A stretch of 64,000 nt of DNA from Artemisia argyi (Eukaryota > Streptophyta > Magnoliopsida > Asterales > Asteraceae). Positions 45,857-56,067 of the stretch are shown here, piece by piece. The notes beneath the pieces are model-generated. The model did no database searches. It saw nothing but the letters and a program-made list of their open reading frames with translations, and had not been told where the DNA came from. The stretch lies in NCBI GenBank assembly GCA_030686995.1, contig CM060703.1:111196361-111260360 (forward strand). Reading direction: 5' to 3'. The position numbers were made by a program, and so were the translations under genes. The first letter of the stretch is position 1. Every line of letters starts with the position of its first letter.

Positions 45857-47767
45857 CTTTTCTTGATTTTTCGATTTTTTTTTTTTATTTTATTTTTTTT
45901 ATTTTTTTTATTCATTCATACACTCTTAACCTACCATCCAAAATAATACATCATAGGGAATGGGAATTCCCCTTACACTTGAATTTTTACATACTTTACA
46001 ATCAACTAATCTAATGACTCGAATCAAGAAAATCAAAACACTTGGAGCACTTTTAAGATTAACGTACATATGGGGGTAATAAATGATGTTCTTCCCCATT
46101 ACTCCATAAAATAAGTACTTTACCCATGAGTCCCAATCGTCCCAAAACAATATGTACAAGGATATGACTCGACTTAGCAACCATGTAATCAATTAGATAG
46201 TTAACTTAGGGTTTAACAAATAACAATAATGCACTAAAAATGAGCGCATACACGGAAGGCTAAGGCGATTTGGTTGTACATTTAAGTGGGGTGTAACAAA
46301 TTCTTCCTTTAAGTAAAATGCTTAAAGTTAGAAATGAAAAGATAGGCTCGGAGGGGTGTACTAGGGGTTTCGTGTACTAAAAATGAGTACAACGCTAAGG
46401 GTGTGGGAAAAATTAGTTGACTTAACTAGCCAAGTAATATGACATAAATGGTCAAGTAATCATAATACGGGTTTAACACAAGGGTGATCCTAATGCCTCT
46501 TATCATGTAGTAAATCCTACTACACGAATGTAGTCTCACTAGCGGTCTCGGGATGCATCACTAACGCAAGTTCTAGAATCTAAATGCTACCGGTACACTC
46601 ATAAGCACTAATAGTAAATGCTTTTCCTATCAAATCTAAAGGCGAACCTCACATATTTGGGTGGAAAATTTTTCTGAATATACGGTTATGTGCTAGTCAT
46701 ACAATCTCCTATCCATGAGACGCTTGCTATGGTTAAAGTTTCACTCCTAAATGTTGTAAAAAATTTTAAATTTGGCGCTAAAATTACACTAACAAGTATT
46801 TCTCATAGTTTTATTACACATCTACCATCAAACAAAACAAACTCAAGCGAAAGTGCATATGTAAGGTATCATCTTTTTACCCTCCCCTTACACTTAAGAT
46901 GAACATTGTCCCCAATGTTCAAGTAAAGAATGTAAAAGTGAAAAAGTAAAGAGAATGAAATCAAATACTCCCCTGATTCGCTCGGTATGGATAATAGGAT
47001 GGCCAGGTTAAATCTTCCTCCAAGAAAATGAACAATCAAAGCTTCCCTTCCAGAATATAAATCATCTTCTTGTCATACATAACCTGTAAAACCTGAGAAA
47101 ATAGACAAGACAACCTCGCGTAAAATCGGCGGCATCCTATATAAGTTTCTAAATCCTAGAAAACAAGATAAGATATAATGCTTGTGGAATGAAGTTTGCA
47201 GATCTCCTGGAGATTATAAAACTTAATAATTCACAAAAACCATAAGACTCCGTTAGAAAAACAAAACCGGTAAAATTTCCAGATTTTAACTCCTGACGCC
47301 GTCAAGAGTAAACTCCTGACGCCATCAGAATTGACCTGCAGAAATCCTTATGTTAAGTTTCCTGAAAATTTCTGGAAAAACTTGGTCCTACTTCCTGGAA
47401 AATCCTGCAAAACTTCATTATGACTCAATACAAGCATTTGACTCTAACAAGTACTAATATACATGTTCATTTATTATTGTGGAGAATCATGATCGGTTTG
47501 TTTCTTAAAAACATATTTGGGGTTTCCCCTTACACTTATCTTTTGCAAAAATACTTCTAGGTGGAGTTAAGACTAGGCCAAAACAACAAAGTAAAGTATT
47601 TCCACTATTTAGTTTAGAAACATGATCTACCAACAATAAAAAATAAAGCATGCATACGGAAACAAATAACAAACAAACAAATAAAATCACACAAAACATG
47701 GGTTGCCTCCCAAGAAGCGCTTTTCTTTATTTACGAGTCTTGTAGCTAGACTCAAGGTCATGGGTTA
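45301..47767 (-). other. A6 3' non-coding region
   Basis: No gene is seen. It contains a long T-run (45819-45856), modules M3 (about 45956-45980), M2 (46879-46920) and M1 (about 47520-47545), and a palindrome pair (about 47294-47332). Confidence 0.65.
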
Positions 47768-50023
47768 CTACGTGACCTCATCACGGGAGATGATATACCC
47801 CATGTAGTTGCGATCATTACTGTTATGGTGGTAGTGCCTCAACCTGTCGATACTCGCAATTACCATTCCACCTAATTTACTTCTTAGGTTAGCCATCCCA
47901 TCTTGGCTCACGCCTTCAATTGTGAAAGGCCCATACCACCAAGGACTTGGTTTATCGGGTGGTATTGTTATTTCCGAGTGTCTTAGAAGTACCAAGTCAC
48001 CGTCCTCAAATGGTACATGATTTTCTGCTGAGTGAGTATGTTCGGATTCGATCAGAACCTTATCGCTTTTGCCTCTTTCATACTTAGCTTCCTTATAGCT
48101 TTTGATTCTTGCCTCCCATGCAAGAATTTTATTCTGAACGCGAATAGGTGTCGTGTCAATGTTGTTTTTGAGCTTCCTCCAACTCAAATTCTCATGCCCA
48201 CTTTGCGGGGTCATGGGGAAGCTAATCTTTCTTTTTCCAGATTTAAGCTCAATCTTCCTACCTTCATACTTAATGACAGCCCTAGCGGTGGCGAGAAATG
48301 GTGCCCCAAGGATTATTGGCATGCATCCATCTCCTTTATCATCGATGATCATAAAATCAAGGGGGTACATGAATCCAGCGACATTAACTAATACATCTTC
48401 TGCGATTCCTAGGGGGTATACGTACGAGTGTCCAGCGAGGGATAACCTAACACGAGTAGGGGTTGGCATTTTTGACGTTAGTTGGATGTAAATAGTTAGG
48501 GGCATAAGGTTTACTTCCGATCCTTGGTCGGCGAAAGCACTAAGATATTTCAAGTCCCCGATGCTGGTTGGTATCTCAAAGTTCCCACACGCTGTCTGTT
48601 TGGTAGCCACTTTTTGTACCAGTAGCCTCTCAAATATCGGTCCCCCTGGTAACGTATCATACTCATCTTTTTCCTTTTCCTCTTCCTCCGAACCCAGTTT
48701 GGAAGGTTGGTTACGCCCATCACCCTTAATCCAATTTGTTATGGTGTTTTCGTTTATATCATGTTTCAGGTAGTAACTCAAAGGTTGGGATTCTGGTGGT
48801 TTTTCTAAGGTCTGTTCAACAGGGGTTTCAACCTTCTCGTTATTTTTTTGGACAATTGTGATGGAATTAACAAATTGGGTAGTAGGAGTGGTGCTTTCTT
48901 TCCTTAATAGCATCCTTTCGGGGGTTCTCTGGTTGGCATACTCCTCTAATAGACTCATCATCTCATTCATTTTTTTCTGCATCTCCTTTCTTTGCTTATA
49001 GACTGCTTCCTCGAATCTAGCAAGCCGATCTGAGTGAGTCGCCATATATTCTCTCATCCTAGCTTCAAACTCTGAGCTAAGCTCCTTGGGAGAGGAACAA
49101 GGTGGTGCATAGTTCTGAAAAGTCTCGACATTTTCTCTAGAAGGTGACTCAGATAATGGTGTTGAAGTTGGTTTCGAGACAGAATTGACGGTTGCCCGTC
49201 TCCTTTGCCTTTCCTCAAAATAGTCCACCTTTGCCTCAAGTTTACATAGGAGTTCATCGGGGATTTCGGTGGTCCCTCCAGATGTCGAGACTGCATTGAT
49301 GGCCGCTTTTATTGTATGATTAAACTCCCACATCTCATGGTTATCAGCGGCGAGCTCCTCGATAATTGCCCAAGACTCCTCGGCATTCTTATCACGCAGT
49401 TTACCTCCCGCGGCCTTATCGATTGTGCGCTTAGTGTGATAGTCAACATGGTCGTAGAAAATCTGGACTAATAACCAAAGGTTTATACCATGATGAGGGA
49501 CCTTGTGGAGGAGATCCTTAAAACGGGCCCAAGCCTCGTAGAAAGTTTCACCCTGCTGTTGTTCAAATATCAAAATGTCCCTTCTAAGCATTGCAGTCCT
49601 TTCCGGTGGGAAGAATTGGGCAAAGAAACGAGTGGTGAGATCATCCCATGTGGTGATGGATCCCACGGGTAAACGCTCAAGCCATTGACTAGCTTGATCC
49701 CGTAGAGAGAATTGGAATAGGCGTAAACGGGTAGTCTCTCTAGTTTCAACACCTAGGTCTATGGAATCAACGATTTTGAGAAAGTCCTTAAGATGTTGGT
49801 TTGGATCTTCGGAACGAAGTCCATGGAATGCACATCCGCTTTGCACCAACCGGATGGTGTCGGATCGCAAGGGAGTCACATTGGCTCCGGTGAGCTCAAT
49901 GGTGTTTCGGTAGCCTTGGTGGCTAGGTCGGGAATACTCTCCTAAGGTTCGGGGCCTAAGGGGTTCTAGTGGTGGGTTTTATTGTGGTGGGATGACGGGT
50001 TCAAAGATGTTACCACCTTCCAT
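47768..50023 (-). pseudogene. gag-pro: A6 Gag-protease-integrase-tail fusion ORF, early stop only
   Basis: The frame runs from ATG 50023 to the stop at 47768, with one premature TAA at 49979-49981 (CAA in A3); downstream some 735 codons stay open. Order: Retrotrans_gag capsid domain (LRDQASQWLERLP, AWARFKDLLHKVPHHG); a basic linker (EERQRRRATV); a coiled coil (EARMREYMATHSDRLARFEEA, KEMQKKMNEMMSLLEEY); a retropepsin (AFADQGSEVNLMP, MPIILGAPFLATA); then a segment (ARIKSYKEAKYERGK, FEDGDLVLLRHSE, WWYGPFTIEGV, IDRLRHYHH) resembling the C-terminal domain of Athila integrases. Everything from RT to the integrase core is absent, yet the frame is kept. If translated past the stop it could supply Gag and protease; activity is unproven. 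Confidence 0.75.
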
Positions 50024-50169
50024 GATGTCGGATGGTAAAGAGTTACGAACAAAGGCACGAAGAAATAAGATAGACTAAAGAAGACCTAAAAATAAAAACA
50101 AAATCTTACTAGAAAGGAATCTAGCAAGTAGACCTAATAAAAAGAAATCCTAACCTAGACAATAACTAT

Positions 50170-50188
50170 TCCCCGGGTTGCGGCGCCA
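50170..50188 (-). other. A6 primer binding site (tRNA-Asp)
   Basis: On the minus strand TGGCGCCGCAACCCGGGGA, six bases after the LTR end. Confidence 0.8.
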
Positions 50189-50194
50189 AAAACT

Positions 50195-51610
50195 TGATGC
50201 GTGGGAATCGCAACAGGCTTTACCTCTCGAGGGATCTCGAGAAGCTTACAACCCCCACCAGGCAGTGTACCTGATCGTTGTAGTATAGTATAGTGAAAAG
50301 TACCAGGGGATTGATCGTTCAGCTTAGGAATAGTGTCGCTAGGATTAGAAAACCTAATTACTAGTGCTAAAGATGACGGAAGATTATTTTTGTATTTTTA
50401 TATTTTTTAGAAAGCAAGTAAAAATCTCGGGTTTTGGAAGAGTGGGTGGAATTAGTTGCTATTCAACTAACCCAATACTAAGATGCATTCAAAATAAAAT
50501 ACTAAAAAAGAAAATAAACTAATTTATACTAAAGTTGTGAGCAGTAATTGGAGAAAATGTGTTTACTTAGATTTCACTACTCCCTAGATATCTTTTACAC
50601 GTTAATTACTTGTTATAATTGCATGGATGACGGATCGTATTCCTTAATACCATTTATGGGGTGGCACACATAACTCCCCAACTTTATGAGCTCTTATCTC
50701 CTCCTACACCATGCCCAGCACAACTATAAGGATTGTAAACAGTGGCTCATGCATTAAATACAACCAATAAAGACCTAGTGCGCGTTGGTTCATGTTTCTT
50801 AAGACGTTCAAGCATGTTACCAATTGGAGATCTGCCAGTTTTCTTAAGCCTAACATATAAATCATTCATCCAAGACAAGAATAAACAAGTAATCAACACA
50901 TAATCAATATCTAGGTTTCATTAGATCTAAGCAAACACAAAAGAGATCTAGCCTAGCATGATAGAATTAAGACAAGAACATGATATAGACAACCAACACA
51001 TACACATATTGATTGAATTAGAAGAACACTTATCTTGATTAATCATGCAAGGTATCAAGGGGTTGGAACCCTTGAAAAACCTGTAAAGTTACACCAAAAT
51101 CGTACTTAGGGTTTCTCCCAAAACTTCTATTTTTTTTTGAAAAAATTAGAAAACTATATATAGAAAAATAGGCTTGACGGCGTCAAGAATAAACTTGTGA
51201 CGCCGTCACCTCGCCGCCAAAACTCTTCTCGGACTGCCTAGATCTACTTCTGACGCTGTCAAGACTTATACACTTCCAGGCCGTCATGACTCTTTTACTC
51301 TTGACGCCCTTCCTACGTGACGCCGTCAAATCTGTTCTGGGTCGTCATGGAAATTCATGAAATTTGCTCTTGACGCCGTCAAGGTTTTGCTCTTGACGCC
51401 GTCACCTACTGTTCCCAGCTTGGAAAATTAAGACTTTGGCGTTTTCTTCACTTTTATGCTCCAAAAACGTCCGAATTGCTTCCTTTTCCAGATTTCACTC
51501 CCAAAGTACCTAAAATCACAAAAGGAACGATTTAGGGCAATATTTGATCAAATAAATTCGAATTCCGGCTTAAATGACCCCCTAAAAACGGATCATTTTT
51601 TGCCTCATCA
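50195..51610 (-). repeat. A6 5' LTR
   Basis: 1416 bp, nearly identical to 43845-45260. tRNA-Asp-like stretch at 50275-50301, palindrome array about 51174-51408. Confidence 0.93.
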
Positions 51611-53436
51611 TATGTACAAACTGACAATGCCAGGGATTCACCTCTCGGACCAGGTTACACAGGTCGAAGTGATGAAGCTAGTATGAAACAATTTACTGAA
51701 TTGATGGACAGATGTACCAATTTGGAGGAAAGATGCAGCAAGTTGGAGTCTCAAGTACTAAACCTAACTCAATTGTCAACATCTCAGGCTAAAGAAATTC
51801 ACACTTTGAAGAGGCAGGTTAGACAATTGAAGAGACATGGGAAAATGGGTTCCTCTAAGGATGCTCCCAAACAGGGGAGGAATGATGATGAAATATTTGG
51901 TTCAGGGGAGGCTCAAGAAAATGCTGCTGAGGGAAATGGTAAGGAGATTGAAAGTCCTGAGGATGTGGATAGATTTGTGGTTGCTAATAGGCATGGTCAT
52001 GAAGCTGTGTTGGAAGAGTTGGTTGTTACTCAAGAAGGTGTGTAGGAAAAACTTAAGACTTTGGGGCCTGAACAATTAGTAAAGGCTACCGGGTTGATGG
52101 GTGAAGCTATAATGGGATTAAGTGGTTCTGTTGCTCAATTACAGAATTCTGCAGCTCAAGATTCTGCTGTTCAAGATGTTGCTGCTCAGGGTTCTACTGC
52201 TAGTTCAAAGTCTTTGGATGAAGATGTGTCTACTGCTGAAGCTATGGTGCTGCTTAGCAAGAAAACACCAGCAACTCAATCAGAATCATAACCGCAATCA
52301 TCACAACAACCACAACAACAAACACAACCAACATAATCACATCAACCATTACAACCGCAACAACAACAACCATTACAACAACCTGTTAGAAAACCACCTG
52401 TTAAAGGTGTAGTGATAGGAGAGCCTAGTCTTCCCATCAAGAAAACAAAGTCTATTTCTTCAAGTACTGACAAAGGAAAAGGCAAGATGGTTGCAGAACC
52501 TGAGCTTGATTCAGATGATGAAGAAGTGAATCTTACACAGATTCCTTTTGAACATTGGCCTAAAGAAAAGTAGATAGAACATGATAATGTTGTTGCCAGG
52601 AAAGCTCAGGAAGATGAATACATGATTGAACAACAACTGCTTGAGCAAGAAAGAAAAAAAGGCTGAACAGTTTGTTGCTGCTAAGAAAGAGTATGAAGAG
52701 TGGGAAACTGAGAGGATGAGGATGAATGCTGAAGTTGAACTCTCAAAGCTAGTCAAAATTGAAGAACAAGAAATGTCTGAGTTTGATATAGGTATTTGGC
52801 TGAGAGAGTTCACATAAAAGAAAAAGAAAAAAGTTGCTGCTGCTAGAAAGAAAAGAAAAATTCTCAGAGGTCCAACACCACTTCAAAAGAGAAAAGAATA
52901 TGAGCAATATCTGAAAAACATGAAGGGTTGGAAGCTGGTGCAATTGAAGAACAAGACTGATGCAGAAGTCTTCAAATTGTATCAACAAGCTAAGAGACAG
53001 ATGAATACCTTCATCGCTATTGGATCAAAAGGTGGAACGTGAGAAAGTGATTGAAGCAGAGCAAGAAGCAGTAAAAGAGTCTAAGGTTATTGAAGAGCCA
53101 AAAGAAGCAGAGACAGAGAAAAATGCAGAGAATGTGACTTCTCCTAGTCAAAATGGTAAAAGGAAGGGTGTTAAACACAAGAGTTTTGCTAGGAAGAAGA
53201 GAAAAGTAGAAGTACAAAGCAGCGATGAATCTGAGGATAAAGAGGAGAAAGAAAAGGAAGATGTAGTAATCTCACAAGCTGAACAAGCAAGGGAGATGAC
53301 TCTTACAACTTGGTCTGAGCATGAAGAACCAGGGGTCATCAAAATAACTCCTTTAGCTGCTAAACATCCACATTGGGCTTTGCCTGTTAAACAAATGACA
53401 CATTATATATTACTATATGATCAATTAGCAGTATGA
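51611..53436 (+). pseudogene. Longin-like retroelement ORF, plus copy, fragment 3
   Basis: It resumes with TACAAACTGAC and encodes the coiled-coil (MDRCTNLEERCSKLESQ, LKRQVRQLKRH), a Gln/Asn-rich stretch made of CAA/CAC repeats (about 52290-52385), an acidic segment (ELDSDDEEVNLTQIPFEHWP), a Glu/Lys-rich helix and a basic region. It matches the minus copy until EAETEKNA (about 53130), then differs: NLS-like KRKGVKHKSFARKKRKV and an end near TPLAAKHPHWALPV. Stops and frameshifts (about 52043, 52290, 52335, 52572, 52664, 52815, 53030) make it non-functional. The last 40 bp overlap the MULE remnant on the other strand, so the exact end is unsure. Confidence 0.65.
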
Positions 53437-54315
53437 TTTTGTCCATTGAAACTTAATGAATTACCTGAAAAATGTGATCTGCTCCATTGTTCAGCTGGAA
53501 TCTTCATAAACCAATCATAAGCAGCAGAATTGTAATACTTGAGATGATCCATCTCTTTGTTGAATTCAACAAAAGTAGTGGCTTTAGCTGCCTTCCAAAG
53601 CATGTCCTTGTAAACACCTCCTTTAAAATGTGACTTCATCTCTTCATGAATATGCTTAAGACATAACCTGTGTTCAGCATTTGGAAACACACTAGCAATG
53701 GCTTGTATCAATCTCTATTAACAGTTAAGGTTATGGATGGTGTTAAATCTTTACACGTTCTCATTGTGCATAAAACACAGGATTCATTATAGAATAGAAA
53801 TGTGCATCTTTTGCCTATCAGAAATGAAAGTGAACTTGTAGTTGGTTTCTATACCAAGATCCTCTCCTAGTAGTTTCAAAAACCAACACCAAGTTGCCTT
53901 ATCTGGTGCATCAACTACAACATATGCTACTGGATAAATCCCATTGTTTGCATCAATCCCAACTGCTGTTAGTAATTGACCTAGAAAAGGACGTGACATG
54001 CATAATCCATCTAATCCTAAGAATTCTCTGCCACAAGCTTTGAAACCTTGTTTCATAGCTCCCAAACACACATAAACCCTTTTAAACAGGTATACCTGAA
54101 TGACGTTCATAGTCTTTGTTGCATAGCAAATCATACTTACTTACGGGAACATCTTCAATTAGCTCATCACCATCATCATGAAACACTTCATCATCATCAT
54201 CATCATCATCATGAAACACTTCATCATCATTTGGATTATAATCCAAATCCTCTGAACCACTCTCACCACTCTTTTCTTCTGTTTCAGTCACCTCTACTTC
54301 TTTCACATTTCCCAT
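53421..54315 (-). pseudogene. Mutator-like (MULE) transposase remnant
   Basis: It begins at ATG 54315 with an acidic segment containing runs of Asp from a GAT repeat. A frameshift near 54130 leads to the MULE transposase domain: LGLDGLCMSRPFLGQLLTAV, GIDANNGIYPVAYVVVD, TWCWFLKLLGEDLGI, TFISDRQK. These include two of the expected catalytic acidic residues. About 75 bp of unrelated sequence (53712-53787) follows, then IQAIASVFPNAEHRLCLKHI and DWFMKIPAEQWSRSHFSG, ending at a good splice donor (AG/GTAATT, about 53463). The SWIM zinc-finger C-terminus is missing. It could not act as a transposase. Confidence 0.8.
54160..54240 (-). repeat. GAT/ATC trinucleotide repeat inside the MULE remnant
   Basis: Two ATC-rich blocks separated by GAAACACTTC, encoding Asp runs on the minus strand and spurious His runs on the plus strand. 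Confidence 0.85.
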
Positions 54316-54639
54316 ATGACCACCTACAATTGTAAGTCTATAACATTAACAACGAATATACCTTTTTAAAAATAACCAAAAACATTGTTCAAGTAAATAG
54401 GAAAATGCACTGTGTTCTTACCGTATCGTTCAAAGGCACGGACGATCGAACTTATCTAACTGCAACTATACGTTAATTAGAATTGTACCTGAATACGTGT
54501 TCGGGTTAATTTGGTATAGAGTTAGAGTGGCGCCATCAATGAGAGTTGTATCTGAATATAAAAGGGTATATTAGTCATTTCAGTCGATAGTACACTTGAC
54601 TAACGGAAAAACTTACCGGCGTTAGCAAAAAAATGCTCT

Positions 54640-54758
54640 CGGTGGCTATTTTGCATTTTTGCGAAACATTAGTGGCAAATTTGCATGTCTTTATGACTCG
54701 GTCCTATTTTTGCAATTTCGTGATACGTTAGTGACCATTTTTGCAATTTACCCAAACC
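54640..54758. repeat. Direct repeat copy 1 (MULE-end-like)
   Basis: Includes TTTTGCATTTTTGCGAAACA and ends with the complement of GTAAATTGCAAAAATGG, similar to ends I recall for plant Mutator-like elements. The second copy is at about 55352-55460. Confidence 0.5.
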
Positions 54759-55130
54759 AAAACAAAAGATGCTGAAAAAGTCAAATGAATGGGTTTCATG
54801 ACTTGCCATGTTTTGATGGCTGATGAATAAGTCTCAAGCATTTATAACGAGAACTTTTTATTCGCTGGTGAAGAAAATTAAAGCAATGAGAACTTTAATT
54901 TGTTCCTTTAATTCGCTGGTGAAGAAAATGTATTTCACCTTAAAGAGACTAGATTTTCAAACAAATCATAATCCTACTTGTATCATATGAAGAATGTCAA
55001 GTTTTTAGAGAAGAAATATGGGTTGTATTATAATGTTCTTCAACAACCCTCGTTATTAAGTTTAGTTGGAAATTGAATAATTAAATTTGGGGATGTGAAT
55101 CCAAATGATGAAATGGAAGGAGGGTTGTGA

Positions 55131-55216
55131 TAGTGGTGATGGTGGTGGTAGAGGGTGGTGGTGGTCGTGGTGGTGGTGGTGGCGGCGGTTGAGAGTACTG
55201 GTGGTGGTGGGTGTGA
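55131..55216 (+). repeat. GGT-rich simple repeat
   Basis: Imperfect (GGT)n with GAG and CGT interruptions, lying between the two 110-bp direct repeats. Confidence 0.85.
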
Positions 55217-55805
55217 AATAAAGATAAAACTTAAATTGCAAATTTAGTCCTTAAAGTAATAGCAGGGCCAAGTCAGCCATTTGGAAACGAAATGACAATA
55301 ATACCCTCAAGTAACATGGCACTTAACGAGGAAACTAACGAAAAAACACTATCGGCGGCTATTTTGCACTTATCCGTAACATTAGTGGCAAATTTGCACG
55401 CATTTATGACTTAGTCCCATTTTTGCGATTTCGTGATACTTGGACCATTTTTGCAATTTACCAAAAAAAAAAAAGAATTTGTATTCCTACATTGTCTTTG
55501 TATCAAATAGGGATGCATATTTACACTTGTAACACTTGATATACTATGACGATGCATAAGTTATATACCATTATCGAACATGATTAAAGCGTTCCAGAAA
55601 AACTCCTAACAAGAGTTTCCAACCCTTATCAAGCTCACAATCTACAGCTACAACATAACATAAATGTTCACAACCATTAGTTTATGCAAAACAAGAACAT
55701 GTTTATGACAAAAGTTTTTTAAGACATGTGATAGCTAACTTTGTTAGACATGTGTTGCAGTTTTGGAAAGAGAACACAAAATCAGAATGGTTCATCATCC
55801 ATTAT

Positions 55806-56067
55806 GTTTCTATTTTGTGGTGGCCAACATGCCCTTCAGTTTAGGGGGTGTTACATCAACAACCACGTCAAGTACTGATTGCAACCAACCTTGTGCACCA
55901 GATAAATTTCCATCTTGGTATGTTTCCTAATCGAAAGGCTGTTCCATTTTAAAAAAACCACCTGATCCAGCTCCATCCTGACGAGCCTAGCAGCGCTATA
56001 CAGAACCCAAACTTAAAAAAGAAAACAAAACCCCACCACCCCACACCAACACGAATAGCTTCGTGTT
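55806..56067 (-). other. Probable 3' UTR of CTP synthase
   Basis: Sequence following the stop codon on the minus strand, without ORFs or recognisable repeats. The polyadenylation site was not identified, so the left limit is a guess. Confidence 0.35.

Larger units (their letters stand above)
43845..51610 (-). mobile_element. A6: non-autonomous Athila-type LTR element, complete
   Basis: 7766 bp, minus orientation, two 1416-bp LTRs with only a few differences, flanked by TATGT (43840-43844 and 51611-51615). The inverted paralogue near 32935 reads straight through the site. It encodes gag-protease fused to an integrase-like C-terminus; RT, RNase H and the integrase catalytic core are missing. 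Confidence 0.94.
54316..55805. other. Repeat-rich spacer between the transposon nest and CTP synthase
   Basis: No gene is seen. It contains two direct copies (about 54640-54758 and 55352-55460) of a 110-bp sequence ending TTTTTGCAATTTAC, and a GGT-rich simple repeat. Parts nearest 55805 may be downstream flank of CTP synthase. Confidence 0.5.

Noticed and set aside
53342..53410. Second MULE exon on the minus strand after the donor near 53463
   Set aside because: A TTTAACAG acceptor exists and the first residues look slightly MULE-like, but the same bases encode the end of the plus-strand longin-like ORF and the similarity is too short to call.
54048..54335. Plus-strand ORF with long His runs
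   Set aside because: It is the antisense shadow of the GAT repeat in the MULE remnant.
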